The notes beneath the pieces were generated by a model. That model did not search any database. It was given only the letters and a program-made list of their open reading frames with translations, and was not told the DNA's origin. A program made the translations under genes and the position numbers. A DNA stretch of 64,000 bases from a bacterium BMS3Bbin10 (GTDB lineage: Bacteria; Pseudomonadota; Alphaproteobacteria; Rhizobiales; Methyloligellaceae): contig BDTT01000083.1 in the NCBI GenBank assembly GCA_002897995.1, positions 30,263-94,262 of the forward strand, in the 5' to 3' direction. Shown here piece after piece: positions 36,768 to 46,600 of the stretch (position 1 is its first letter; every line of letters begins with the position of its first letter).

Positions 36768-37003
36768 GAAATGAGCTCCTGTGAATATGCCGGTTCGCCC
36801 GACAGGGTCCGGCGGCGCGATGATATACGGACCGCAAGGGCGCCCGTCAAGCAGGCGGGGTTCGCAAAACTGCAAAGTTTGTACTCGACGCCGAAGTGTT
36901 GCAGTCTGCGGCAGGTACTAACACATAATTGACGAAATGGCGGAATAGTCTGGTCACAAATATGGCGCCCTCGAAGGCGCCAACGCGAGACGCGGCGATT
37001 TTC

Positions 37004-37900
37004 ATGCAATTACCGGTGGTCACAAAAAGGGTAAAAGCGGCTGCTGTCGCGGCGCCGGTCATGTTCGCTGGGATCATGTTCGCGGGACTGACGGTCCCGC
37101 TGCCGGCGACCGGGCCCGCCAGCGCCGCGTCTCCCCATGCGCGCATCGCGGCCGTCTATACCATCCGCTTTGCCGGCATCAAGCTCGGCAAATTCAAAAT
37201 CTGGTCGAATTTGAATAGCGAAAGTTATTCGATGCGCGGCAAGGGCACGCTGAAATTCATCACCGGATTGCTGTTCGAAATCGAAGGCGGAACCACCACC
37301 ACCGGCGCCGTGACAAAGACCGGGCCCCAGCCAAGCTCCTTCACCTTCAACTTCAAGACCAAGAAAAGCCGCGGCAATCTCGCCATGATGTTCGAAGGCA
37401 ATGCGGTCTCCCACGTCACGGCCAAACCGCCGTTTTCCGACAGCCCGAAGATCATCCCGCTGACGGCCGCCCATGTTAAGGGGGTGCTGGACCCCCTGAG
37501 CGCCCTGTTTTTCACGGCCAGGACGACCAGCGGCGCGGCCGACGAGTCGGTCTGTCCCGGGCTCATACCGGTGTTTGACGGCCGCCAGAGATTCGACCTT
37601 CGGCTAAGCCACAAAAAGACGGTAAAGGTGAAAAAGCGCGGCAAGGGCGGCTACCGCGGAGTGGCGGTCGTATGCCAGATCAAATACATCCCCATCGCCG
37701 GCTACAAGCCCGACAATTCGGGTATCAAGTTCATGGCGGCGAGAGACGACATCGAAGTCTGGCTCATCAAAGTGCCCAGGAAAGACATGTATGTGCCCTA
37801 CCATGTGACCATTCCAACGCCATATGGCACCGCGTCCGCCACCACGACGGCATTCAACGTGGAATTCCCCGGCGAAAACAAAATTGCCGTCATTCGCTGA
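37004..37900 (+). CDS. DUF3108 family exported protein
   Basis: About 298 residues. A basic start and hydrophobic stretch (VMFAGIMFAGLTVPLP ... ASAASPHA) form a signal peptide. The mature part matches DUF3108: YTIRFAGIKLGKFKIWSNLNSESYSMRGKG, a LDPLSALFF segment, FDGRQRFDLRLSH, and near the end WLIKVPRKDMYVPYHVTIPTPYGTA. The family is periplasmic and of unknown function. The start is uncertain (ATGs at 36929 and 36962 are possible); 37004 places the signal peptide best. rpmB / DUF3108 / helicase is a recurring alphaproteobacterial order. Confidence 0.88.
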   Translation: MQLPVVTKRVKAAAVAAPVMFAGIMFAGLTVPLPATGPASAASPHARIAAVYTIRFAGIKLGKFKIWSNLNSESYSMRGKGTLKFITGLLFEIEGGTTTTGAVTKTGPQPSSFTFNFKTKKSRGNLAMMFEGNAVSHVTAKPPFSDSPKIIPLTAAHVKGVLDPLSALFFTARTTSGAADESVCPGLIPVFDGRQRFDLRLSHKKTVKVKKRGKGGYRGVAVVCQIKYIPIAGYKPDNSGIKFMAARDDIEVWLIKVPRKDMYVPYHVTIPTPYGTASATTTAFNVEFPGENKIAVIR

Positions 37901-37908
37901 ACGGCGCC

Positions 37909-38317
37909 GATTCACGCTCCAAAGCGGAACAAGGGTTAACACACCATGCCGCGGGCGCGCCAAAACGCTGATTGCGCGATGTGGAACCATTAACCCGCAG
38001 GCGCCGGATTCAACATCTAGTAGGGAACAAGGCGTGAAAATTAACGCTCCCCTGATTCGGACATGGTTCGTTCGCGATGCCTTCCAGTTATTAACATTGC
38101 GGGCGAAGACGTGGCGGTCCATAACTCTCCCCTGTTGGTTCAAATTGGACAACCTGTTAACAAACGGGGGGAAAAATACGCTGCCCAGGACTCTCCGGGC
38201 GGACAGGATTCATGGAAAGCGGGACCCAAACACAACATGTCGTAGTGAACGAACATTGAATCTTTGCGAGTCAGTGATTCGGACAGGGTTCGTTCCGGAA
38301 TCGTTCCAAACGTTAAC
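37909..38317. promoter_or_regulatory. Intergenic regulatory island: GANTC and TTAAC cluster
   Basis: The 485-base gap before the helicase gene (37901-38385) holds no gene but carries nine GANTC sites (starting at 37909, 38007, 38054, 38189, 38207, 38258, 38268, 38276, 38298), six TTAAC sites all on the plus strand (37936, 37990, 38041, 38091, 38157, 38313), and a 43-base repeat (38053-38095 and 38275-38317, 33 of 43 identical). Other intergenic gaps of this size in the window have about one GANTC each. GANTC is the CcrM methylation site and TTAAC the half-site of CtrA, so cell-cycle control is suggested but unproven. Confidence 0.55.
38292..38306. promoter_or_regulatory. Exact alphaproteobacterial SOS (LexA) box upstream of the helicase
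   Basis: GTTCCGGAATCGTTC matches GTTC-N7-GTTC exactly, 79 bases before the helicase ATG. A one-mismatch version (38068-38082, ending CTTC) lies in the other copy of the 43-base repeat, and another one-mismatch box in the opposite sense (GAAC-N7-GAAT) at about 38248. A GANTC site overlaps the spacer of the exact box. Confidence 0.5.
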
Positions 38318-38385
38318 GAAAATGCGTAATTTGCCTCTCCAAACCACTGTTTCCAGCGCCTTTTTCCTTCGTTGGGGTCATTGAG

Positions 38386-41328
38386 ATGAGCGATTACTTC
38401 TCTTCAGGCAGGGCGCGGCACGGGCGCGGCGTGACCGCCGTGCTCGGCCCCACGAATACGGGCAAGACCCATCTGGCCATCGAACGGATGCTCGGTCACG
38501 AGAGCGGCATTATCGGCCTGCCGCTGCGCCTGCTGGCGCGCGAGGTCTATGACAAGGTCGTGCGCGCCGCGGGCGCCGCCAATGTCGCGCTGATTACCGG
38601 CGAGGAGAAAATTTACCCCAAATCGCCGCGCTATTATGTGTGCACGGTGGAGGCCATGCCGCGCGACATCGACGTCGCCTTCCTGGCGGTCGATGAAATC
38701 CAGCTCGCGGGCGACCCCGAGCGCGGCCACGTTTTCACGCGGCATCTGCTGCATGCGCGCGGGCAATCCGAAACCCTGCTGCTCGGCGCCGCAACGATGA
38801 AAGGCGCGATCATCGATCTGCTGCCCGGCGCCAATATCATCTCGCGGCCGCGGCTTTCGAAACTCAGCTATGCGGGACAGAAAAAGATATCCCGCCTGCC
38901 GCGCCGCTCGGCCGTTGTGACCTTTGCGGCCAACGAGGTCTACGCCATTGCCGAGTTGATGCGCCGCCAGCGCGGCGGGGCGGCGGTGGTGCTTGGCGCG
39001 CTGAGCCCCAAAACGCGCAATGCCCAGGTGGAACTCTATCAGAACGGCGAGGTTGATTTTCTGATCGCCACCGACGCCATCGGCATGGGGCTGAACCTCG
39101 ACGTCGATCATGTGGCCCTGGCTTCGGTGAGCAAATTCGACGGGCAGCAGCACCGCGAGTTGACCAATGCGGAAATCGGCCAGGTCGCGGGCCGCGCGGG
39201 CCGGCACACCAATGACGGAAGTTTTGGCGTCACGGCGCAGATTACTCCTTTCGAACAGGCCCGCATCGCCGCCCTCGAGGCGCATGAGTTCGAACCGGTG
39301 AAAATGCTGCAGTGGCGCAATGGCTCGCTCGATTTCACCTCGGTCGACCGGCTGAAAGACGCCCTGCGCGCGCAGCCCGATCACAAACGGCTGACCCGCG
39401 GGCGCATGGTGAACGATCTCATCGCGCTGGAGAATGTCTCGAGCGATGAAAAAGTTAAGGCGCTGGCGATCGCGCCCGCGGCCATCGCCCGCCTTTGGGA
39501 AGTCTGCCAGATTCCCGACTACCGCAAAATATCGGCGGCGGATCACGCCGCCATAATCACCCAGCTCTACTGCCATCTGCTGAGCGAAAACGGGCATATC
39601 CCCGAAGACTGGTTCACCGACCAGTTGCGCCATGCGGAAAACACCAGCGGCGACATCGATACGCTCGCCAACCGGATTTCACACATTCGCACCTGGACCT
39701 TCGTCTCGCACCGCTCGGACTGGCTGGCCGACCCCGGGCACTGGCAGGAGCGCACCCGCGCAATAGAGGACAAACTGTCCGATGCGCTGCATGAACGGCT
39801 CACCCAGCGTTTTGTCGACCGGCGCACGAGCGTGTTAATGAAAAGCATGCGCGACAAACAGAGTTTGCATGCGGAAATCGAAGCCGACGGCTCGGTCCAT
39901 GTCGAGCGCCATTTCGTCGGCCGTCTGGACGGCTTCCTGTTTACGCCCGACACCAGCGCCGCCGGCATTCACGGCAAGGCGGCGCGCAACGCGGCCGCCA
40001 AGGTCCTGAGCGAAGAACTGGCCGAGCGCGCAAAACGGCTGGTGGAAGCGGCCCCCGAGAAGCTGGAACTCACGCGGCTGGGCCAGATCATGTGGGAAAA
40101 CTCTCCCGTGGCCCGGCTGGAAAAGGGTTCGGAGCCGTTAAAGCCCTCGCTCACCATCCTGGCGGATGAGCATTTGAGCGCGCCTGAACACGGCCGGATT
40201 GAAGCCAGGATTTCCGATTGGCTTAACGGCGTCATAGACGAGCGCCTCGAACCGCTCGTCAAGCTGGCCGCGGCGGAAGACATTTCCGGCCTGGCCAAGG
40301 GCGTCGCCTTCCAGCTGCTGGAAAGCCTGGGGGCGCTGAAACGCGATGATGTCGCCGACGATATCCGCCAGCTCGACCAGGAAGCCCGCGGTCAGTTGCG
40401 ACGCTACGGCGTTCGTTTCGGCGCTTTCAATATCTTCATGCCGATGCTGCTGAAACCGGCCGCGTCGGATTTGATATTGCTGCTGTGGGCGCTGCATCAT
40501 GGCGCGCGCGATGGCGTGGACCCCGGCGCCCTGCCCGAACCGCCGCGCCAGGGGCTGACCTCCGCCGCCGCGGACCCCAAGCTCCCGCAATCGTTTTACC
40601 GCGCGGCGGGCTTTCACCATTGCGGCCGCCGCGTGGTGCGGTTCGACATGCTGGAGCGCCTGGCCGACATGATCCGGCCGCTGGTCTCCTGGCGCCGGAA
40701 AAAAGCAGAGGCCGGAGCCGATGTGAAGGCGGCGGAAAAGGCCGTGGAAACGGAGATAGCCAAGGAAGTGTCCAAAGGCGCGGACCCGTCCAAGGAAGAG
40801 CCAAAGGGCGCGGAGGAGGCCGGGAAAGAGGGAAAGGCCGGCGCAGCGGCGCCAGTAGCGCCCGAAGGGGCGACCGGCGATGGCGGGTTCACGGTAACGC
40901 CGGACATGACGTCGATCATCGGCTGTTCGGGCGAGGAATTCGCCTCGGTCCTCACGGTTCTTGGTTTCCGCCGGGACCGCAAAGCGCCCAAGCCGGAACC
41001 GCGGGCTGAAAAGGCGAACCCGGATACGGCCCGGCGGGAGGACGGGAAGGCCGCCCCCGCAGCTGCGGAGAAATCCGGCGACGGCGCGCGCCGGGCCGGC
41101 GCGCAGATGGACGAGGTATGGCGTCCCCGCCGCAAGACGCCGCGGGCCGCGGCGCACAAGGGACGGGGAAGAAAACCCAAACCCGCAAGGGGCAAAGGCA
41201 AGGCCGCGCCGATGCGCGCCGCCAGGCCGAAGCCGGAGCCGCGCGCCGTCATCGACCCCGATTCACCCTTCGCCGCCCTGAAAGATCTCAAACGTGACCT
41301 TGAAACCCGAGTCAAAGACCCTTCCTGA
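38386..41328 (+). CDS. Suv3/MgpS-type helicase with basic C-terminal tail
   Basis: A 980-residue SF2 RNA helicase of the Suv3-like group found in alphaproteobacteria. Walker A is GPTNTGKTHLAIERML (residues about 22-37), the DExx box is DEIQ (near 102), motif V region LIATDAIGMGLNLDVDHVAL and motif VI QVAGRAGRHTNDG follow. A long helical middle and a Suv3-like C-domain continue to about residue 780. The last 200 residues are Lys/Ala/Glu/Pro-rich and end in strongly basic sequence (KGRGRKPKPARGKGKAA). Mitochondrial Suv3 works with a degradosome; the bacterial role is less clear. The S4 gene overlaps its 3' end by 35 bases. The upstream region is the GANTC/SOS island. Confidence 0.93.
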   Translation: MSDYFSSGRARHGRGVTAVLGPTNTGKTHLAIERMLGHESGIIGLPLRLLAREVYDKVVRAAGAANVALITGEEKIYPKSPRYYVCTVEAMPRDIDVAFLAVDEIQLAGDPERGHVFTRHLLHARGQSETLLLGAATMKGAIIDLLPGANIISRPRLSKLSYAGQKKISRLPRRSAVVTFAANEVYAIAELMRRQRGGAAVVLGALSPKTRNAQVELYQNGEVDFLIATDAIGMGLNLDVDHVALASVSKFDGQQHRELTNAEIGQVAGRAGRHTNDGSFGVTAQITPFEQARIAALEAHEFEPVKMLQWRNGSLDFTSVDRLKDALRAQPDHKRLTRGRMVNDLIALENVSSDEKVKALAIAPAAIARLWEVCQIPDYRKISAADHAAIITQLYCHLLSENGHIPEDWFTDQLRHAENTSGDIDTLANRISHIRTWTFVSHRSDWLADPGHWQERTRAIEDKLSDALHERLTQRFVDRRTSVLMKSMRDKQSLHAEIEADGSVHVERHFVGRLDGFLFTPDTSAAGIHGKAARNAAAKVLSEELAERAKRLVEAAPEKLELTRLGQIMWENSPVARLEKGSEPLKPSLTILADEHLSAPEHGRIEARISDWLNGVIDERLEPLVKLAAAEDISGLAKGVAFQLLESLGALKRDDVADDIRQLDQEARGQLRRYGVRFGAFNIFMPMLLKPAASDLILLLWALHHGARDGVDPGALPEPPRQGLTSAAADPKLPQSFYRAAGFHHCGRRVVRFDMLERLADMIRPLVSWRRKKAEAGADVKAAEKAVETEIAKEVSKGADPSKEEPKGAEEAGKEGKAGAAAPVAPEGATGDGGFTVTPDMTSIIGCSGEEFASVLTVLGFRRDRKAPKPEPRAEKANPDTARREDGKAAPAAAEKSGDGARRAGAQMDEVWRPRRKTPRAAAHKGRGRKPKPARGKGKAAPMRAARPKPEPRAVIDPDSPFAALKDLKRDLETRVKDPS

Positions 41329-41734
41329 CGTCTCCGCCATCGGGAATCAGCGCCTCGACAAATGGCTCTGGCATGCGCGCGTCGCCAGGACCCGAACCCT
41401 GTCCGCCAGGCTTGTCGAAACCGGCAAGGTCCGGGTGAACCGTGCGCCGGTGCGCAAGCCCGGCAGGAGCGTAAGCGCGGGCGACGTTCTCACACTGACC
41501 ATTCGCGGCCGCGTGCGGGTGCTGAAAGTGCTGGCGTGCGGCCGCCGCCGCGGCCCGGCGGCGCAAGCGCGCGAGCTTTACGAAGATTTGAGCCCGCCCC
41601 CGGTGAAACGCGAGAAGGGGCCCGCGCCGCTGCAGGCCCCGGCCCAGCGCGAGAAGGGGTCGGGCCGGCCGACAAAGCGTGACCGGCGGCGCATCGACAG
41701 CTGGCTTTCGGAGAATGAGGATGCCGGTGAATAA
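41294..41734 (+). CDS. S4-domain RNA-binding protein (Hsp15-like)
   Basis: A 146-residue protein with an S4 RNA-binding domain at about residues 18-80 (QRLDKWLWHARVARTRTLSARLVETGKVRVNR, then GDVLTL), like heat-shock protein 15, which binds 50S subunits carrying stalled nascent chains. The C-terminal third is basic and Pro-rich and ends RPTKRDRRRIDSWLSENED. GTG at 41294 is the start, inside the end of the helicase gene, so translation is coupled. Confidence 0.9.
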   Translation: MTLKPESKTLPDVSAIGNQRLDKWLWHARVARTRTLSARLVETGKVRVNRAPVRKPGRSVSAGDVLTLTIRGRVRVLKVLACGRRRGPAAQARELYEDLSPPPVKREKGPAPLQAPAQREKGSGRPTKRDRRRIDSWLSENEDAGE

Positions 41735-41837
41735 CCGCCAGCAGAATGATGTCTCTGCGCGGTTGAGCCCCGGGGCCGATTGTATTACTAAGGCGCGCTG
41801 GAGTGAAGTAGCCGGACCGGCAAACCCCGTACCGAAA

Positions 41838-41855
41838 CTAGGGTCCGGACCCTAG
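41838..41855. promoter_or_regulatory. Perfect 18-base palindrome upstream of fdxA
   Basis: CTAGGGTCCGGACCCTAG reads the same on both strands, with the rare tetramer CTAG at each end. It lies 54 bases before the ferredoxin ATG in a 174-base gap. It could be a dimer operator or a small intergenic repeat; without a loop it is a poor terminator. Confidence 0.45.
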
Positions 41856-41908
41856 ATAACAAGAAGTGACGTGAACGCTCTCACATCACCGCAATCGGAG
41901 ACGCTTGC

Positions 41909-42247
41909 ATGACGTATATCGTCAACGAAAACTGCATCAAGTGCAAATACACCGATTGCGTGGAGGTTTGCCCGGTCGATTGCTTCTATGAGGGCGAAAA
42001 CATGCTGGTCATCCATCCTGACGAATGCATCGACTGCGGTGTGTGCGAACCCGAATGCCCGGTTGAGGCCATCAAGCCCGATACCGAGCCCGATCTGGAA
42101 AAATGGCTGGAAGTGAACCGCGATTTTTCCGAGAAATGGCCCAATATTACGGCCAAGAAGGATCCGCTGCCCGGCGCCGACGATCATGCCGACGAAAAGG
42201 ACAAATTTTCCAAGTACTTTTCGGAAAAGCCCGGCGAGGGCGACTGA
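41909..42247 (+). CDS. fdxA: 7Fe-8S ferredoxin FdxA
   Basis: A 112-residue ferredoxin beginning [29 protein letters not shown], followed by [16 protein letters not shown]. The cysteine pattern gives one [3Fe-4S] and one [4Fe-4S] cluster, typical of FdxA. It carries electrons to unidentified redox partners. The acidic tail from residue 60 ([20 protein letters not shown]) is family-typical. The S4 / fdxA / carD order is common in alphaproteobacteria. Confidence 0.97.
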   Translation: MTYIVNENCIKCKYTDCVEVCPVDCFYEGENMLVIHPDECIDCGVCEPECPVEAIKPDTEPDLEKWLEVNRDFSEKWPNITAKKDPLPGADDHADEKDKFSKYFSEKPGEGD

Positions 42248-42701
42248 AATACGTGGTTCCCCGCTTCGGGTATTAACCATATGCCGCCAATTGCATGCGC
42301 AAACAGGGCAAATTGCGGCGTCATTGCGCCGCGCGGCTTCCGAATCTGCTGAAAATGTGTTATATTGCTTCTCGAAATGGCGCAGGTTGCTTTGGAGCAG
42401 GAAACGAGCCGTCCGGAAATGGGCGGATTTTTTTTTCGGCTGAATGTTATTTGCGGCGATTTGGCCCTTTGCGGGCAACTCTCGTCGTCCGCTGGGAACG
42501 CGCGCCATTGAAAATAGAGGCCCTGGAAGCCATTTGTTTCCTGGAAGGTCTCCTTAAGAATACAGGCGGCTATCGATTTTTTTGGATTTTTCCTGCCGAT
42601 CTACCTTGGCCCGCAATCGCGGGCGCCACAAAGCTGCGCGCGGCGTCAGGTTGCCGTGTGAAGGTGACATGAAAATCATTTTAAGGTGAGAAAGAGAGCG
42701 T
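42248..42701. other. Long leader region before carD, no gene seen
   Basis: These 454 bases contain no supported open frame. There is a good -10-like TATATT near 42361 and, about 60 bases later, a GC stem followed by a nine-T run (around 42410-42437), which could be an attenuator or the end of a short RNA. A second T-rich stretch lies near 42575, and a CCCGC/GCGGG hairpin near 42610. A structured carD leader or an unannotated small RNA is possible. Confidence 0.35.
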
Positions 42702-43268
42702 ATGGCTAAAAACAAAAAGCCCCAGCAAAGAAAAGGCTTTCGCACGAATGAACAGATCGTCTATCCGGCCCATGGCGTCGGCCGGATTGTTTCGATCGAG
42801 GAAGAAGAAGTGGCGGGCGCGAAACTCGAGCTTCTTGTGATCAATTTCGAGAAAGACAAAATGACGTTGCGGGTGCCCATCGAAAAGCTGGAACGGGTCG
42901 GGATGCGCAAATTGTCTGAAGACACCGTCGTCAAGAAGGCGTTGACGACACTCAAGGGCAAGGCGCGGGTGAAGCGAACCATGTGGAGCCGGCGGGCCCA
43001 GGAATACGAGGCCAAAATCAATTCGGGCTCCCTGGTGTCGATTGCCGAGGTCGTTCGCGATCTCTACCGCTCGGAATCCCAGCCCGAGCAATCCTATTCC
43101 GAGCGCCAGCTCTATGAGGCCGCGCTCGACCGCATGGCGCGCGAAGTGGCCGCGGTGCACAAGCAGGATGAAGAATGCGCGATTGCCGCAATCGTCGAAG
43201 TCCTCTCCAAAACCGCCCAGGCGGCTCAGGCGCGTCAGGAGTCCAGCGAGGCGCAAGCCGCCGCCTGA
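42702..43268 (+). CDS. carD: CarD-family transcriptional regulator
   Basis: A 188-residue RNA-polymerase-binding regulator. The N-terminal Tudor-like interaction domain (about residues 12-75; NEQIVYPAHGVGRIVSIEEEEV ... MTLRVPIEKLERVGMRKL) binds the beta subunit, and the helical C-terminal domain (KVKRTMWSRRAQEYEAKINSG, LVSIAEVVRDLYR) contacts promoter DNA upstream of the bubble. CarD stabilises open complexes, notably at rRNA promoters. It is followed by a clear intrinsic terminator. The long leader upstream suggests its own control. Confidence 0.95.
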   Translation: MAKNKKPQQRKGFRTNEQIVYPAHGVGRIVSIEEEEVAGAKLELLVINFEKDKMTLRVPIEKLERVGMRKLSEDTVVKKALTTLKGKARVKRTMWSRRAQEYEAKINSGSLVSIAEVVRDLYRSESQPEQSYSERQLYEAALDRMAREVAAVHKQDEECAIAAIVEVLSKTAQAAQARQESSEAQAAA

Positions 43269-43304
43269 GACTGCGATCCCAAATTGGCGGATTAAACGAG
43301 TTCA

Positions 43305-43336
43305 GACCCGGTGCGCACCGCGCATCGGGTCTTTTT
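43305..43336 (+). terminator. Rho-independent terminator after carD
   Basis: GACCCG (43305-43310) pairs with CGGGTC (43326-43331), extended inward by GTGCG/CGCAT with one wobble, loop CACCG, followed by five Ts. A second GC hairpin (CCGGGG...CCCCGG, 43338-43360) comes right after. The remaining sequence to the kinase gene at 43611 holds no gene. Confidence 0.85.
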
Positions 43337-43610
43337 GCCGGGGCCCGTTCGGGACCCCGGAACTCCTTCTGAGGAATCTCAGAACGGGCACGGCCCCGAA
43401 GAGCCGCGGCGCTCCTTGATCGCAAATCCCCCTGTCCGGCCGAGCAGTCCCAAACTCGCGCATACCGCAGTCAACCAGTTGTTTACCCTAATTTCTTAAT
43501 CTCGCGGGTCAGGTACATCGCCGCGAATTTCTTCCGCATATGCAGCCTGCTCAGGCTGCCGGCCGAAGACCGGGGCGAATACAAGAGACCTCGAGGACGG
43601 CGGCCACTCT

Positions 43611-46600
43611 ATGGATTCCTGCGATCGAAATGCTCCCGCCGAGAGACACGGCCAGAACGGCCTGACGGGCGCCCTCCGCGAACTTGCGCCCGGCACCCAC
43701 ATGCTCAATGCGCTGCATCTGATCATCGACGCCCATTCGCTTGTCTCGGTGGCGGATCGCGCCGGACGTATCATCTATGCCAATGACCGGTTCTGCGAGG
43801 TGAGCAAATACGCGCGCGGAGAACTGATCGGCCAGACCCACCGCATCGTCAAATCGGATTACCACCCGCCGTCCTTCTTCGAAGAGATGTGGTCGGTCAT
43901 CAAATCCGGCGGCACGTGGACCGGGGATATCCAGAACAAGGCCAGGGACGGCTCGCTCTACTGGGCCCAGTCGACCATCAGTCCGATCTTCGACACCCGG
44001 AACCGGATTGTCGGCTACGGCTCGATCCGCACCGACGTCACCGCGCAACGCCGCCTGATGACCAAGCTTCAGGAAAGCGAGAAAAAAGCCTACGCAACTT
44101 TGAAATCGGCGATTGACGTCATTGACAGCAGCCTGCTCCTCGTCGATGCGTCGGGACACATCATCACGACCAATCAGGCCTATTCCACGATGTACCCGGA
44201 GTCCGCGGAGGAGGAACGTCCCGGCAATCATTTCAGCAGACTGGTCAAAAAACAGCGGCCTGAATTGTCCGATGACGGCCTTGCGGGATTCGAGCAGGAA
44301 GTCCTCTCCAGAGATACAACAGAGCAGCACGTGCTGGCGGACGGACGGACGGTCAAGATTCAGCGAAGGATCGCGCCCGGCGGCGGCTTCGTCTCCCTCC
44401 ACACCGATATCAGCGATATTATCCGCCAGACCGAGCTGCTGGAGGCTCAGGCCGCCACAATGGACCTGTTGAAAGCCGTCGCGGTCGATGCGAACGAATC
44501 CGCCAGCGCCGACGCGGCTTATGCGATCTGCCTTGAGCGTATTTGTAAATATACCGGCTGGGAGGTCGGCCATGTCTACCTCCCCAGTGACGACGGCACG
44601 GGCCGCTCAAGCCCGGCGGGCGCCTGGTATTTCGCCGATGAGGCCCGCTTCGGTTCGTTCAAGGAAACCACTGAACGCACCCTGTGCGATCCCGGGGTGG
44701 GCTTGCCCGGACGGGTCTTCGAGACGGGCAAACCGGTGTGGCTCCGCGATGTGACGTCGGACGCCAATTTTCCCAGAGCCGAGGTGGCGGAGAAATCGGG
44801 CATCGTCGGCGGCGCGGCCTTCCCGGTAACGATACGCGACCGGATTGCCGCCGTGCTTGAATTCTTTTCGTCGCAGCCAATCCAGACAAACCCGCAGCTT
44901 GAAGAGATCCTCTCTCACGTATGCACCCAGATGAGCCGGGTCGCGGAACGTGACCGCTCGGAGAAACTGCTGATGACCCGGGTGACGGCCGAGCTGCGCA
45001 AGCGGGACCGGGCGCTGGTGGAGCAAAACGCGCGCTTCGACGCCGCGCTGAAGAACATGACCCAGGGGCTGTGCATGTTCGGCGCAGACAAGCGGCTCAT
45101 CGTCTCCAACGACCGCTATGCGCAGATGTACGACCTGCCCCCGGAAGTCATGAAGCCTGGTATTTCGCTGCGCCAGATACTGTACCACCGCATCGCAAAC
45201 GGCATTTTCTCCGGAGCCAACCCGGAGGAATATGTCAAGGAACGCATGGCCTGGGTGGAAAGCGGCGAGGTCTCAAGCAAGGTTCAGCATCTCAGTGACG
45301 GGCGCTCGATTGCCATCACCCATCAGCCGATGCCCGGCGGAGGCTGGCTCACCACGCATGAGGACATCACGGATCGGGTGGAGTCGGAGCGGGCGCTGCA
45401 GGAAAGCCAGGAGCTGTTTTCCAAGGCCTTTCAGCTGAGCCCTGTCGCCCTGTCGATTTCCAGGCCCGGGGACGGTTCCTTCCACGCGGTGAACGATGCC
45501 TGGACAAAGATGTTTGGCTACTCCCGCGCGGAGGCCATGGCGAACACCGTTCTCCAGCTGGGAATCTGGAAATACCCCGAACACCGGAAGAGATTTCTTG
45601 AAAAGCTGAGAACCACCGGATCGATGCGTGAGTTCGAGGTCAAACAGAAAACCAAGAGCGGGCAAGAGCTGGATGTTCTGACTTACGGCGAATATGTCGA
45701 GGTCGGCGGAGAAGAGCTGCTGTTCATGGTCATTCACGACATCACCGAACGAAAAAGAGCCGAAGAAGCGCTGCGCGAGAGTGAGCTTCGCTACAAGACA
45801 CTGGTAGAAACAACCAATGTCGTGCCGTGGGAATTCGACCCCGTCTCAATGCGGTTCACATATGTCGGACCTCAGGCGGCCGAACTGTTCGGCTATCCGA
45901 TCGAGAGCTGGTACGAGGAAGATTTCTGGCAAAACATGATCCATCCCGGTGACCGGGAAGCCGCCGCGAATGTCTGCATGTCGGCGACGCGTGAATGCAA
46001 GGACCATGATTTCGAATACCGGGCTCTCACGGCCGATGGCCGCGTCCTGTGGGTGCGCGACGTCGTATCGGTTGTCGCCGAGAACGGCAAGACGAAAGGA
46101 TTGCGCGGCGTCCTCATCGATATTTCCGACCGCATAAAGGCGAACGAGGCGCTGAAAAGCAGCGAGCGGCGTTTCAAGGACATTGTGGAGATATCCTCGG
46201 ACTGGATTTGGGAGTGTGACGAAAACCTGCGCTTTACCTATCTCTCACAGCGCTTCACGCAGGTGACCGGCATGCCCATGGAACGGGTTCTCGGCAGGAC
46301 ACGCCATGAATTCGGCAAGGACGCCGTGGCGGACTGGGACTCCCATCTGGCCGATCTGGAGGCGCGCAGATCATTCCGCGCGTTCAGCTATGCCGTGAAA
46401 GACGAGAGCGGCGATACGCGGCACTGGGTGATCAGCGGACGCCCGGTGTTCGATGCGGAAGGGACTTTCACCGGCTATCGCGGCACCGGCTCCGACCGGA
46501 CGACGGAGTTTCGCGACGAGGCCGAGCTTATCCGCCACCGCGACCACCTGCAGGATCTCGTCGATGAGGCAACCACCGAGCTCAGCGAACGGGCCGAGGA

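Noticed and set aside
37901..38385. The GANTC/TTAAC island as the chromosome origin
   Set aside because: I found no DnaA-box cluster and none of the usual origin neighbours (hemE, dnaA). It is kept as a regulatory island only.
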